Assembly: GCF_036345255.1 (NCBI RefSeq)
Contig: NZ_CP107783.1
Location: forward strand, 7,428,501 to 7,492,500
DNA: 64,000 bases
Direction of reading: 5' to 3'
DNA from: Streptomyces sp. NBC_00569
GTDB lineage: Bacteria > Actinomycetota > Actinomycetes > Streptomycetales > Streptomycetaceae
Shown here: positions 16,618 through 25,152 of the stretch, piece by piece
How positions within the stretch are numbered: position 1 is the stretch's first letter
Layout of the letters: each line of letters begins with the position of its first letter
Notes under the pieces: generated by a model
What the model saw: only the letters and a program-made list of their open reading frames with translations
The model's database searches: none
Told to the model about the DNA's origin: nothing
Position numbers and translations under genes: made by a program

Positions 16618-17247
16618 TTATGTCCGCAACAGGCCTGACACCAGAGCCCTGACGGAGGCGTCGAACACCTTCTCCGGGTCGGCCGGAAGGCTGAGCGCGC
16701 GGGCCAAGAAGGCGTCGCCCTCCGCCGTCCGCGCGCCCCACAGCTCCTCCTCGCCGGGCCGCTGCACGGGCGCGCGCTCGCGTTGACGCTCCACCAGGAC
16801 GTGGCCGACGACATGGAACTGCACCGCGCGTACGACCCCGGCGGCGCGGGTCCCGCGCAGGCCCGCGGCGTGCACCTCGCGCACGAGGACCTGTTGCGCG
16901 GGCAGGAACATCCGCTCGGTCAGGCCGCGTTCGTGGACCATCGCGACGAGATGCGGGTGGTCGCGCAGCTGCCGGCGCAGGGCGCGGGCGACGGAGGCGA
17001 CGCGCTGCTCCGGTGTGGCGCCGCGGGGGCGGATCTCCCCGAGGTCGGCGACGGTGCGCTCGACCAGGGCTTCGAGCAGCGACTCGCGGTTGCCGACATG
17101 CCAGTAGATCGAGGTGACGGCGGTGCCGAGCTCGGCGGCGAGCTTGCGCATCGTCAGGGACTGCGGGCCCTGCTGCTTCACCAGCTTCGCGGCGGCGGCG
17201 AGGACCTGTTCCCTGTCGAGATGTGTGCGCGTGTCTTTACCCTTCAC
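16618..17247 (-). CDS. TetR family regulator of the divergent catabolic operon
   Basis: The 209-residue protein has an N-terminal TetR helix-turn-helix (LTMRKLAAELGTAVTSIYWHVGNRESLLEAL, core LAAELGTAVTSIYWHVGNRE) and a helical ligand domain. GTG at 17247 (MKGKDTRTHL) is preferred because an upstream ATG at 17277 would place the operator inside the gene. It is divergent from the acetoacetate-decarboxylase-like gene across 83 bp that hold a perfect palindrome, so it very likely represses that operon and itself. The inducer is unknown. Confidence 0.87.
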   Translation of the reverse strand: MKGKDTRTHLDREQVLAAAAKLVKQQGPQSLTMRKLAAELGTAVTSIYWHVGNRESLLEALVERTVADLGEIRPRGATPEQRVASVARALRRQLRDHPHLVAMVHERGLTERMFLPAQQVLVREVHAAGLRGTRAAGVVRAVQFHVVGHVLVERQRERAPVQRPGEEELWGARTAEGDAFLARALSLPADPEKVFDASVRALVSGLLRT

Positions 17248-17256
17248 GGAAGCTGT

Positions 17257-17271
17257 TGTAACTGTGTTACA
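17257..17271. promoter_or_regulatory. TetR operator palindrome
   Basis: TGTAAC-TGT-GTTACA is a perfect inverted repeat with three central bases, in the intergenic region between the TetR gene and the catabolic operon. Size and symmetry are typical of TetR-family operators. Binding by the adjacent regulator is inferred. Confidence 0.7.
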
Positions 17272-17330
17272 GAGCATCCGCAAGTGCACGCCCGTCCACG
17301 CAAGTCCGCGCCGACGAAGGGTGGTACGAC

Positions 17331-18128
17331 ATGGCACGCATTCGATACGGAGCACGCACGGAGGCGGAGATCTCCGCCGCGCGCACCGCGAGCTCGAAGC
17401 TCCCCGACATCTGGTCCACGGGGGTGGTGGCCGTCTGGGAGAGCGACCCGGACGCGGTCGCCGCGGTACTTCCGCCCCCGCTCAAGCCCACCGAACGCCC
17501 GCTGGTGCGGGCCAACATCAGCAAGGTCGACCTGCCCGGCTACCCCCTGGGCGCCGGCTCGGTCGCCGTCGCCGCCGAGCACGGCGGCGTCGAGGGCTGG
17601 TATCCGCTCGTCATGCCGATGACGCACGAGCGCGCCCTGATCGGCGGCCGTGAGGTCTTCGGCGAGCCCAAGAAGCTCGGCGAGGTGAGCGTCGAGCGCG
17701 ACGGCCTCGTGGTGCGCGCGGCACTCGCCCGGCACGGCATCGCCTTCGTGGAGGTGCGCGGCGCGGTGAGCGGCGCCCTGCCCCTGCCCGAACCGGCGCT
17801 CAAGACGGACTTCTACTTCAAGTTCCTTCCCGCGGTGGACGGTTCGGGCTTCGACATGGAGCCGGTGCTCGTGCACTGTCTGCGCAACGAGAAGGTCCGC
17901 AAGCTGGAGCGGATCACCGGGGACGTGGTCCTGCGGGAGTCGATGTACGACCCGGTCGCCGACCTTCCGGTGCGCGCCGTCGTCGAGCTCACCATCGGCG
18001 AGAAGACGACCGACCAGAAGGGCAGGGTCGTCGAACGCGTCAGCGCGCAGGCCCTGCTGCCGTACATTCACCAGCGCTACGACGACCCGCAGCAGATCCT
18101 CGACGGGCCGCCCGAGGGGAGCCTGTGA
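17331..18128 (+). CDS. Acetoacetate decarboxylase (ADC) family protein
   Basis: The 265-residue protein has the ADC fold signature: PPLKPTERPLVRANISKV near 50-65, and GREVFGEPKKLGEVSVER (~110-125) with the family Lys that forms a Schiff base. Relatives decarboxylate beta-keto acids or act as aldolase-dehydratases. The ATG at 17331 has a GGGTGG site. The gene ends with a TGATG overlap onto the SDR, so they are coupled. Context with SDR and two amidohydrolases suggests degradation of a cyclic or branched acid and not acetone formation. Confidence 0.85.
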   Translation: MARIRYGARTEAEISAARTASSKLPDIWSTGVVAVWESDPDAVAAVLPPPLKPTERPLVRANISKVDLPGYPLGAGSVAVAAEHGGVEGWYPLVMPMTHERALIGGREVFGEPKKLGEVSVERDGLVVRAALARHGIAFVEVRGAVSGALPLPEPALKTDFYFKFLPAVDGSGFDMEPVLVHCLRNEKVRKLERITGDVVLRESMYDPVADLPVRAVVELTIGEKTTDQKGRVVERVSAQALLPYIHQRYDDPQQILDGPPEGSL

Positions 18129-19012
18129 TGCGGCTGGAAGCGGGACAGGTCGCCGTCGTCACGGGCGCGGCGAGCGGCATCGGCCTCGCGATGGCGCGGC
18201 GGTTCGCGGCGGACGGCCTGAAGGTCGTGCTCGCGGACGTCGAGGAGTCCGCCCTGGAGAAGGCCGCGGCCGGCCTGCGCGAGGACGGTGCCACCGTGCA
18301 CGCGCGCGTGGTCGACGTCGGCGACCGAGGGCAGGTCTTCGGCCTCGCGGACGCGGCGTACGAGAAGTTCGGCGCCGTCCATGTCCTGTGCAACAACGCG
18401 GGCGTCGGCTCGGGCGCCGAGGGCCGCATGTGGCAGCACGAACCGAACGACTGGAAGTGGGCCTTCGAGGTCAACGTGTGGGGCGTCTTCCACGGCATCC
18501 AGGCCTTCGTGCCGCGCATGATCGAGGGCGGCGAGCCCGGCCACGTCGTCAACACGTCCTCCGGCGACGGCGGTATCGCCCCGCTGCCCACGGCCTCCGT
18601 GTACGCGGTGACCAAGGCGGCCGTCGTGACGATGACCGAGTCCCTGTACGCGCATCTGAAGGCGGAGCACGCGCGCGTGGGCGCCTCCGTGCTCTTCCCC
18701 GGACCCCACATGCTGCGCACCGGGCTGTGGGAGTCGCACCGCAACCGGCCCGAGCGGTACGCCAAGGAGAGGCCGCGCAGGACCCCCTACCGCAGCCTCG
18801 GCCAGTGGGAGTCCGCGATGAAGGAGGCGGGCAAGGAGGTGGAGTTCACGCCGGTCGAGGAGGTCGCGGACTTCGTCGCCGAGGGCATCGGCGCCGGCCG
18901 CTTCTGGCTGCTGCCGCAGAGCGAGCACAGCGACCGGCAGATCAAGGCCAGGTCCGCCTCGATGCTCGAGCGCGCGAACCCGGCGTACCTGGAGAGCTTC
19001 ATTCTGGACTGA
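18128..19012 (+). CDS. SDR family oxidoreductase
   Basis: The 294-residue protein is a classical-type SDR: VTGAASGIGLAMARRFAADG (~11-30), NNAG (~93), and SSGDGGIAPLPTASVYAVTK with the catalytic Ser, Tyr and Lys. A C-terminal extension of ~40 residues after YAVTK is longer than in minimal SDRs and includes ERYAKERPRRTPYRSLG. The Asp after the second strand (LADVEE) favours NAD. ATG at 18128 overlaps the ADC stop (TGATG). It probably oxidises a hydroxyl intermediate in the catabolic path. Confidence 0.88.
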   Translation: MRLEAGQVAVVTGAASGIGLAMARRFAADGLKVVLADVEESALEKAAAGLREDGATVHARVVDVGDRGQVFGLADAAYEKFGAVHVLCNNAGVGSGAEGRMWQHEPNDWKWAFEVNVWGVFHGIQAFVPRMIEGGEPGHVVNTSSGDGGIAPLPTASVYAVTKAAVVTMTESLYAHLKAEHARVGASVLFPGPHMLRTGLWESHRNRPERYAKERPRRTPYRSLGQWESAMKEAGKEVEFTPVEEVADFVAEGIGAGRFWLLPQSEHSDRQIKARSASMLERANPAYLESFILD

Positions 19013-19022
19013 AGGGCATGTG

Positions 19023-20315
19023 ATGACCGACCAGGATCCCTACCTGATCATCTCCTCCGACTGCCACGCCGGGCTGCCCACCGAGGAGTACCGGCCCTAT
19101 CTGGACAGCCGTTTCCACCGCGCCTTCGACGAGTTCCTCGGCGAGCGGGGCGCCCGCCGCGAGGAGGCGACGCGGCTCGGCATCCGCAACGACGAGTTCG
19201 CCGCCAAATGGTTCGCCGACAACTCGGAAGGACTGCGCGGCGGTTGGGACGCCGCACAGCGCCTCAAGGAGCTGGACGGCGACGGGGTGGCCGCCGAGGT
19301 CGTCTTCCCCGACGCGGACGCCGTGGACAGCCGGACGGCCGCGCCCTTCGGCGTGGGGCTCGGGCTCTCCGGTGACCAGGACCCGGAGCTCGGCATGGCG
19401 GGCGCCCAGGCGCACAACCGCTGGCTCGCCGACTTCGTGTCCGAACACCCCGAACGGCACTGCGGGGTGGCCCTGTTGCCCATCACCGGCGAGGTGGACC
19501 GCGTCGTCGCCGAGGTCCACCGGGCCAAGGAGTCGGGGCTCGGCGCGCTGATGATCCCCTCCATGTGGGTCGACAAGGCGCCCTACCACGACCGGCGTTA
19601 CGACCCCGTGTGGGCCGCGGCGGCGGACTGCGCGATGCCCGTGGTCACGCACTCCGGGGCGGCGCCCCGCCACGAGTACGGCGACCACCTCGGGATCTAT
19701 GTCTCCGAAGTGACGTGGTGGCCCGCGCGGCCGCTGTGGTTCATGCTCTGGTCGGGCGTCTTCGAGCGCCACCCGGGCCTGAAGTTCGGCGTCGCGGAGT
19801 CGGGCTGCTGGTGGCTGCCCAACCTGCTGTGGTTCATGGACCGCCTCTATCTGGGCGCGCACGGCGGCAAGAAGCTCTCGCCGTTCGCGGAGCTGAAACG
19901 CTCCCCGCACGAGTACCTGGACCGCCAGGTGTTCATCTGTGCCACCAACACCAAGCGCCGCGAACTCGCCCAGCGCTACGAGATCGGCGTCGACAACATC
20001 CTCTGGGGCAGCGACTTCCCGCACCCCGAGGGCACCTGGCCCGACACGCGCACGTGGCTGAAGAAGACCTTCCACGACATCCCGGTGGCGGAGACCCGGC
20101 GCATGCTGGGGCTCGCCGCCGCCGAGGTCTTCGGCTTCGACACGGGGAAACTGGCCCCGCTGGCCGCCCGCATCGGACCGACCCCCGCCGAACTCGGCCA
20201 AGACGCAGACGACGCGGCCCAGTCGGCCGTCGAGGCCTCCTGGGCGCGCTCGCGTGAGGTGGGCCGCCACTGGCTGACCGATCACGACTTCCCCACCCTG
20301 GGGGTGACCTCATGA
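19023..20315 (+). CDS. Amidohydrolase_2 (ACMSD-like) family protein, copy 1
   Basis: The 430-residue protein is a metal-dependent amidohydrolase. It starts YLIISSDCHAGLPTEEYRPYL; the first metal site reads DxH and not HxH. VVTHSGAAPRHEYG (~205) supplies a His, and NILWGSDFPHPEGTWPDT (~322-339) holds the catalytic Asp and second-shell His. Family members decarboxylate or hydrate aromatic breakdown products. The ATG at 19023 is preferred (GAAGGG upstream); a GTG at 19020 is next to it. It lies 10 bp after the SDR and overlaps the second copy by four bases. Confidence 0.86.
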   Translation: MTDQDPYLIISSDCHAGLPTEEYRPYLDSRFHRAFDEFLGERGARREEATRLGIRNDEFAAKWFADNSEGLRGGWDAAQRLKELDGDGVAAEVVFPDADAVDSRTAAPFGVGLGLSGDQDPELGMAGAQAHNRWLADFVSEHPERHCGVALLPITGEVDRVVAEVHRAKESGLGALMIPSMWVDKAPYHDRRYDPVWAAAADCAMPVVTHSGAAPRHEYGDHLGIYVSEVTWWPARPLWFMLWSGVFERHPGLKFGVAESGCWWLPNLLWFMDRLYLGAHGGKKLSPFAELKRSPHEYLDRQVFICATNTKRRELAQRYEIGVDNILWGSDFPHPEGTWPDTRTWLKKTFHDIPVAETRRMLGLAAAEVFGFDTGKLAPLAARIGPTPAELGQDADDAAQSAVEASWARSREVGRHWLTDHDFPTLGVTS

Positions 20316-21538
20316 GCGAGCGCTACACCGTGATCTCCGCGGACTGCCACGCGGGAGCCGATCTCCTCGACTACCGGCCCTACTTGGAGTCCCGCCACCA
20401 CGACGCCTTCGACGCGTGGGCGGCGAGCTACGTCAATCCGTACGCCGACCTGCTCGCGGACACCGCCGACCGGAACTGGAACTCGGACCGGCGCATCGCC
20501 GAGCTCGAACAGGACGGCATCGTCGCGGAGGTCGTCTTCCCGAACACGATCCCGCCGTTCTTCCCGTCCGCGTCCCTGATGGCCCCGGCCCCGACGCGCG
20601 AGGAGTTCACGCGGCGCTGGGCGGGGCTGCGCGCCCACAACCGCTGGCTCGCCGACTTCTGCGCCGCCGCCCCGGGACGCAGGGCGGGCGTCTTCCAGAT
20701 CCTTCTCAACGACGTCGACGAGGCAGTCAAGGAGATCAGGTGGGCCGCGGCCGCAGGGCTCACCGGCGGGCTGCTGCTGCCCGGCACACCGCCCGGCTCG
20801 GGCCTTCCCGAGCTGTACTCGGCCGCGTACGACCCGATCTGGGCGACCTGCGCCGAGCTCGGCGTGCCGGTCAACCACCACGCGGGCTCGGCGTCCCCGC
20901 CGCTCGGCGACGAACCGGCCGCGCGCGCCGTGTTCATGGTCGAGACGACGTGGTTCTCGCACCGGGCCCTGTGGCACCTGGTGTTCGGCGGCGCGTTCCG
21001 CCGTCACCCCGGCCTGAAGCTGGTCCTGACCGAACAGGGCTCGGGCTGGATCCCCGGGGTCCTGGACATGCTGGACTACTACCACGGGCGTCTGGTGGCC
21101 GCGGCGACACGGGCGAGCACGGCGGAGTCCAAGTTCGGCGCGGGGCTGGCCGATTCGATGGGCAAGGGGCCATCCGAGGTGTGGCGGGAGAACTGCTACG
21201 TGGGGGCCAGTTTCATGCGCCCGCACGAGGTGCCGCTGCGCGACCGTATCGGCCTCGACAAGATCATGTGGGGCAGCGACTACCCGCACGACGAGGGCAC
21301 GTACCCGTACACCCGCGAAGGGCTGCGGATCGCGTACGCGGGGCTGCCGCGCGACGAGGTCGCCGCGATGGTCGGCGGCAACACGGCCCGCGTCTACGGC
21401 TTCGACCTCGGCCTGCTCGACCCGATCGCGGCCCGCGTCGGGCCGACCGTCCAGGAACTGGACGAACTCCTCGACGAGGCGCCGAAGGACGCGACAAGTC
21501 CGGTGTTCGCCCGGGGAGGGTCGGTCCGGATCTGGTGA
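20312..21538 (+). CDS. Amidohydrolase_2 (ACMSD-like) family protein, copy 2
   Basis: The 408-residue protein is a paralogue of the preceding gene: YTVISADCHAGADLLDYRPYL at the start, VNHHAGSASPPLGDE (~190) and IMWGSDYPHDEGTYPYT (~316). The shared DCHAG...YRPYLxSR start and WGSD(F/Y)PHxEGT(W/Y)P motif indicate tandem duplication followed by divergence. ATGA overlap with copy 1, so both are coupled and may form a heteromer or act on consecutive substrates. The VIT gene starts 22 bp downstream and could be part of the same transcript. Confidence 0.86.
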   Translation: MSERYTVISADCHAGADLLDYRPYLESRHHDAFDAWAASYVNPYADLLADTADRNWNSDRRIAELEQDGIVAEVVFPNTIPPFFPSASLMAPAPTREEFTRRWAGLRAHNRWLADFCAAAPGRRAGVFQILLNDVDEAVKEIRWAAAAGLTGGLLLPGTPPGSGLPELYSAAYDPIWATCAELGVPVNHHAGSASPPLGDEPAARAVFMVETTWFSHRALWHLVFGGAFRRHPGLKLVLTEQGSGWIPGVLDMLDYYHGRLVAAATRASTAESKFGAGLADSMGKGPSEVWRENCYVGASFMRPHEVPLRDRIGLDKIMWGSDYPHDEGTYPYTREGLRIAYAGLPRDEVAAMVGGNTARVYGFDLGLLDPIAARVGPTVQELDELLDEAPKDATSPVFARGGSVRIW

Positions 21539-21560
21539 CCGACGGTGCGATGCTCGTCGG

Positions 21561-22283
21561 GTGACTGACGATGTGCAGGACGAACCGCACGATGAGTCCC
21601 ACGGCGGCGCGCTCGGAGCGCGGCTCAACTGGCTGCGCGCCGCCGTGCTCGGCGCCAACGACGGCGTGGTCTCCACCGCCGGGCTGGTCGTCGGCGTGGC
21701 CGGCGCCACCGAGGACCGCAGCACGCTCCTGACGGCGGGCCTCGCCGGGCTGCTCGCCGGCTCCATGTCGATGGCCGCGGGGGAGTACGTCTCCGTGTCC
21801 ACGCAGCGCGACTCGCAGAAGGCGGCGCTCGCGCAGGAGAAGCGGGAGCTGCGCGAGTACCCGGAAGCCGAACTCGTGGAGCTGACGGGGCTGCTCGAGG
21901 ACCGAGGGCTCAGCCCCGAAGTGGCGCGGGAGGCCGCCGAGCAGCTCACCTCGCGCGACGCGCTGCGGGCGCACGCGCGCGTGGAGCTCGGCATCGACCC
22001 CGACGACCTCACCAACCCGTGGCACGCCGCCTGGGCGAGCTTCCTCGCCTTCACCGTGGGGGCGCTGCTGCCGTTGCTCGCGATCGTCCTGCCGCCCGGA
22101 GCCTGGCGGCTGCCCGTCACCGTGGTCTCCGTGCTCGCGGCGCTCGCCCTCACCGGCTGGAGCAGCGCCCGGATGGGCTCGGCGGCGGTGCGGCCCGCGG
22201 TGTGGCGGAACATGGCGGGCGGGGCCCTCGCGATGGCCGTGACGTACGGGGCGGGGTCGCTCCTGGGGGCGGCCGGGGTCTGA
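21561..22283 (+). CDS. VIT1/CCC1 family iron/manganese transporter
   Basis: The 240-residue membrane protein has the VIT signature: LRAAVLGANDGVVSTAGLVVG (helix 1, core ANDGVVSTAGLV) and GSMSMAAGEYVSVSTQRD (helix 2). A cytoplasmic, Glu-rich metal-binding segment follows (~80-150: EKRELREYPEAEL...LEDRGLSPE), then three more helices. The family moves Fe2+ or Mn2+, usually out of the cytosol. GTG start 22 bp after the amidohydrolase. It probably supports metal balance in its own right and not the catabolic operon. Confidence 0.88.
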   Translation: MTDDVQDEPHDESHGGALGARLNWLRAAVLGANDGVVSTAGLVVGVAGATEDRSTLLTAGLAGLLAGSMSMAAGEYVSVSTQRDSQKAALAQEKRELREYPEAELVELTGLLEDRGLSPEVAREAAEQLTSRDALRAHARVELGIDPDDLTNPWHAAWASFLAFTVGALLPLLAIVLPPGAWRLPVTVVSVLAALALTGWSSARMGSAAVRPAVWRNMAGGALAMAVTYGAGSLLGAAGV

Positions 22284-22395
22284 GCGAACGCGCGGGAACC
22301 GGCGGAGATCAATGGAGGAAGGCACCAACAACGAGCGGTGTACCGCAGGTAATACTTGTCGGTAACACCGTCTAGCCGTGGCCCGTCCGCGCCTC

Positions 22396-22401
22396 TACGG
22401 T
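22396..22401 (+). promoter_or_regulatory. Minus-10 element, leaderless start of the fatty-acid-hydroxylase gene
   Basis: TACGGT fits TANNNT and is followed by six bases and the ATG at 22408. No -35 match is clear. The predicted transcript begins at the start codon. Confidence 0.5.
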
Positions 22402-22407
22402 GCAGGC

Positions 22408-23310
22408 ATGTCGCCGAACCTGCCCGATGTCGTGCTCTGGTCGATCCCGGCCTTCGTGCTGCTCACCGTCGTCGAGATCGTGAGCGTACGCATCCATCCC
22501 GACGACGACGCCGCAGGCTACGAGACCAAGGACGCCGCGACGAGCATCGGCATGGGGCTCGGCAGCCTCGTCTTCGACTTCCTGTGGAAGATCCCGATCG
22601 TCGCGATCTACACGGCGGTCTACGAGCTGACACCGCTGCGCGTGCCGATCCTGTGGTGGACGATCCCGCTGATGCTCCTCGCGCAGGACTTCTTCTACTA
22701 CTGGTCGCACCGCGGGCACCACGTCATCCGCATCCTGTGGGCCTGCCACGTCGTGCACCACTCCAGCCGCAAGTTCAACCTGTCGACCGCGCTGCGCCAG
22801 CCGTGGACGAGCCTGACGGTGTGGCCGTTCTACCTGCCGCTCATCGCATGCGGCGTGCACCCGGCCGCGCTCGCGTTCTGCTCGTCGGTGAACCTCGTCT
22901 ACCAGTTCTGGATCCACACCGAGCGCATCGACAAGCTGCCCCGCGCCTTCGAGTTCGTCCTCAACACCCCCTCCCACCACCGCGTCCACCACGCCTCCCA
23001 GGGCGGCTACCTGGACCGCAACTTCGGCGGCATCCTCATCGTCTGGGACCGCCTCTTCGGGTCCTTCGTGGCCGAGGTCGAGCGCCCGGTGTTCGGCCTG
23101 ACCAAGAACATCAGCACGTACAACCCGCTGCGGGTCGCCACGCACGAGTACGCGGCCATCGCCAGGGACGTGAAGGCGGCCGGCAGCTGGCGTGAGCGCG
23201 GCGGCCGGGTGTTCGGCGGGCCGGGGTGGCAGCCGAAGGACGCGCCCGCACCGGTTCCGGCCCCCGCTGCGGGCCAGACCACCGAGAAGGCAGCCGAGGG
23301 CACCGCGTGA
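22408..23310 (+). CDS. Sterol desaturase/fatty acid hydroxylase family membrane protein
   Basis: The 300-residue integral membrane protein has the di-iron histidine clusters of the superfamily: SHRGHH (~110), CHVVHHSS (~122) and the late HHRVHHAS (~194). Four to six hydrophobic segments surround them. The family hydroxylates or desaturates lipids; the lipid cannot be predicted. ATG at 22408 is chosen from the TACGGT-N6 promoter spacing; a GTG at 22378 is upstream. Its stop overlaps the next GTG (GTGA). Confidence 0.86.
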   Translation: MSPNLPDVVLWSIPAFVLLTVVEIVSVRIHPDDDAAGYETKDAATSIGMGLGSLVFDFLWKIPIVAIYTAVYELTPLRVPILWWTIPLMLLAQDFFYYWSHRGHHVIRILWACHVVHHSSRKFNLSTALRQPWTSLTVWPFYLPLIACGVHPAALAFCSSVNLVYQFWIHTERIDKLPRAFEFVLNTPSHHRVHHASQGGYLDRNFGGILIVWDRLFGSFVAEVERPVFGLTKNISTYNPLRVATHEYAAIARDVKAAGSWRERGGRVFGGPGWQPKDAPAPVPAPAAGQTTEKAAEGTA

Positions 23311-24032
23311 CGCCGACTCCGGCCCCGGTGCCGGCAGAGGCGCCGGTACCCGCCCGTGAGCGCGCGGCGCGCCTCCTGCTCGCCGCCTTCGCCCTGGCGA
23401 CCGCCGTCGACCTGATCGCCGTGCTCGCCGGGACCGACATCGTCCACACCGCTGCCAAACCGCTCCTCATGCCGCTGCTCGCCGCGTACGTCGTCGTGCG
23501 CCGCGGCCCCCGGCTCCTGACCGCCGCGCTGCTCCTCGGGTGGGGCGGTGACGTGCTGCTCCTCTTCGACGCCGACATCGCGTTCCTCGCGGGCATGGGG
23601 TCCTTCGCCGCCGGACACGTCTGCTACCTCGTGCTCTTCAAGCGCGCGGGCACACCACGCGCCCGTGGCGCCCTGCTCGCGGCCGCGTACGGCATCGCGC
23701 TCGTGACGACCGTGGTGCTCCTGTGGCCCGACCTGCCGGCCGACATGCGCGGGCCCGTCGCCGGTTACAGCCTGCTCCTGACCGCCATGGCGTACGGCTC
23801 CTCACGCCTGGGCGCCACGGCGGGATGGGGCGGCGCGCTCTTCCTGCTGTCGGACACCCTCATCGCGACCGGCGTCGCCGACTGGCCGCAGCCCCCTCGG
23901 CCCGACTTCTGGGTGATGCTCACCTACCTCGCCGCCCAATACCTGCTGGCGCGCGGCGTGCTCGGACACCCCCTCGACGCGCGGGCCGTACCGGTGGCGG
24001 CGTACCGTGAAAGGCGCACGACCACCACCTGA
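23307..24032 (+). CDS. Lysoplasmalogenase family (YhhN) membrane protein
   Basis: The 241-residue protein has about eight transmembrane helices after a Pro/Ala-rich head. AAKPLLMPLLAAYVV near 55 and LLGWGGDVLLLFD (~85-98) are the YhhN/TMEM86 signature, with conserved Lys and Asp in the membrane; GGALFLLSDTLIAT near 175 carries the third. TMEM86B cleaves the vinyl-ether bond of lysoplasmalogen; bacterial homologues are less studied. The GTG overlaps the hydroxylase stop, so the two lipid-related proteins are coupled, which suggests a joint role in ether or modified lipids. Confidence 0.83.
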   Translation: MTPTPAPVPAEAPVPARERAARLLLAAFALATAVDLIAVLAGTDIVHTAAKPLLMPLLAAYVVVRRGPRLLTAALLLGWGGDVLLLFDADIAFLAGMGSFAAGHVCYLVLFKRAGTPRARGALLAAAYGIALVTTVVLLWPDLPADMRGPVAGYSLLLTAMAYGSSRLGATAGWGGALFLLSDTLIATGVADWPQPPRPDFWVMLTYLAAQYLLARGVLGHPLDARAVPVAAYRERRTTTT

Positions 24033-24090
24033 GGCGTCCCGCACGCGATCCGTCAGCGGCGCCTGTGACCAGCACGAAGGACCCCCACTC

Positions 24091-25134
24091 ATGCGCGCCA
24101 CCACCATCCATGCCCCGTTCGACATGCGCGTGGAGGACGTGCCGGAGCCGGTCGTCCAGCTCCCCACCGACGCCGTCGTCAGGGTCCTGCGGGCCTGTAT
24201 CTGCGGCAGCGACCTGTGGGCCTACCGCGGTGAGGCGGCCCGCCAGCCCGGCCAGCGCATCGGACACGAGTTCCTCGGCATCGTCGAGGACACCGGCTCC
24301 GAGGTGGCCGGCGTCCGGCGCGGCGACCTGGTCGTCGCCCCCTTCATGTGGTCGGACGGGGTCTGCGACTACTGCACCGAGGGCCTCACCACCTCCTGCG
24401 AGCACGGCGGCTTCTGGGGCGCGGTCGGTTACGACGGCGGCCAGGGCGAAGCGGTCCGCGTCCCGTACGCGGACGGCACCCTCGTCCAGTTGCCCGCCGA
24501 CGCGGCCTCCGACGAGCACCTCCTGTCGGCGCTGCTCACGCTCTCCGACGTCATGGGCACCGGCCACCACGCCGCGCTCGGAGCGGGTGCGCGCGCGGGC
24601 GCCACGGTCGCCGTCGTCGGTGACGGCGCCGTCGGCCTGTGCGCGGTCCTCGCCGCCAAGCGGCTCGGCGCCGAGCGGATCATCGCGCTCGGCCGGCACC
24701 AGGTCCGTACCGACATCGCGCGCCGCTTCGGCGCCACCGACGTCGTCGCCGAGCGCGGTGACGCGGCGATCGAGGCCGTCCGTGAGCTGACCCGCGGCCA
24801 GGGCGCCCATGCCGTGATCGAGGCCGTCGGCACCGAGCAGTCCATGAGCACGGCCGTGAGCATCACCCGCGACGGCGGCGCCATCGGCTTCGTCGGCGTG
24901 CCGCACGGCAGCGGCACCGGTCTCGACCTCAGCGTCATGTTCGACCGGAACATCGCCCTGCGCGGCGGCGTCGCACCCGTGCGCACGTACATCCCGCAGC
25001 TGCTGCCCGACATCCTCGACGGCACGATCGACCCGTCGCCCGTCTTCGACCTGACCGTCGGCATCGAGGGGGTCCCCGACGGTTACAAGGCGATGGACCA
25101 GCGCACCGCGCTCAAGGTGCTCGTCACGAACTGA
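24091..25134 (+). CDS. Zinc-dependent alcohol dehydrogenase family protein
   Basis: The 347-residue medium-chain dehydrogenase has ACICGSDLWAYRG (~37, catalytic zinc Cys), GHEFLGIVEDTG (~61) and CDYCTEGLTTSCEHGG (~94-108), where one of the four usual structural-zinc Cys is absent. VAVVGDGAVGLCAVLAAKRLGA (~175-195, core GDGAVG) binds NAD(P). The substrate is probably a small alcohol or polyol. ATG at 24091 with GAAGGA upstream. It converges with CopD, 18 bp apart, and stands alone. Confidence 0.87.
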   Translation: MRATTIHAPFDMRVEDVPEPVVQLPTDAVVRVLRACICGSDLWAYRGEAARQPGQRIGHEFLGIVEDTGSEVAGVRRGDLVVAPFMWSDGVCDYCTEGLTTSCEHGGFWGAVGYDGGQGEAVRVPYADGTLVQLPADAASDEHLLSALLTLSDVMGTGHHAALGAGARAGATVAVVGDGAVGLCAVLAAKRLGAERIIALGRHQVRTDIARRFGATDVVAERGDAAIEAVRELTRGQGAHAVIEAVGTEQSMSTAVSITRDGGAIGFVGVPHGSGTGLDLSVMFDRNIALRGGVAPVRTYIPQLLPDILDGTIDPSPVFDLTVGIEGVPDGYKAMDQRTALKVLVTN

Positions 25135-25152
25135 CGTCCCGCGCGCGGGGGT

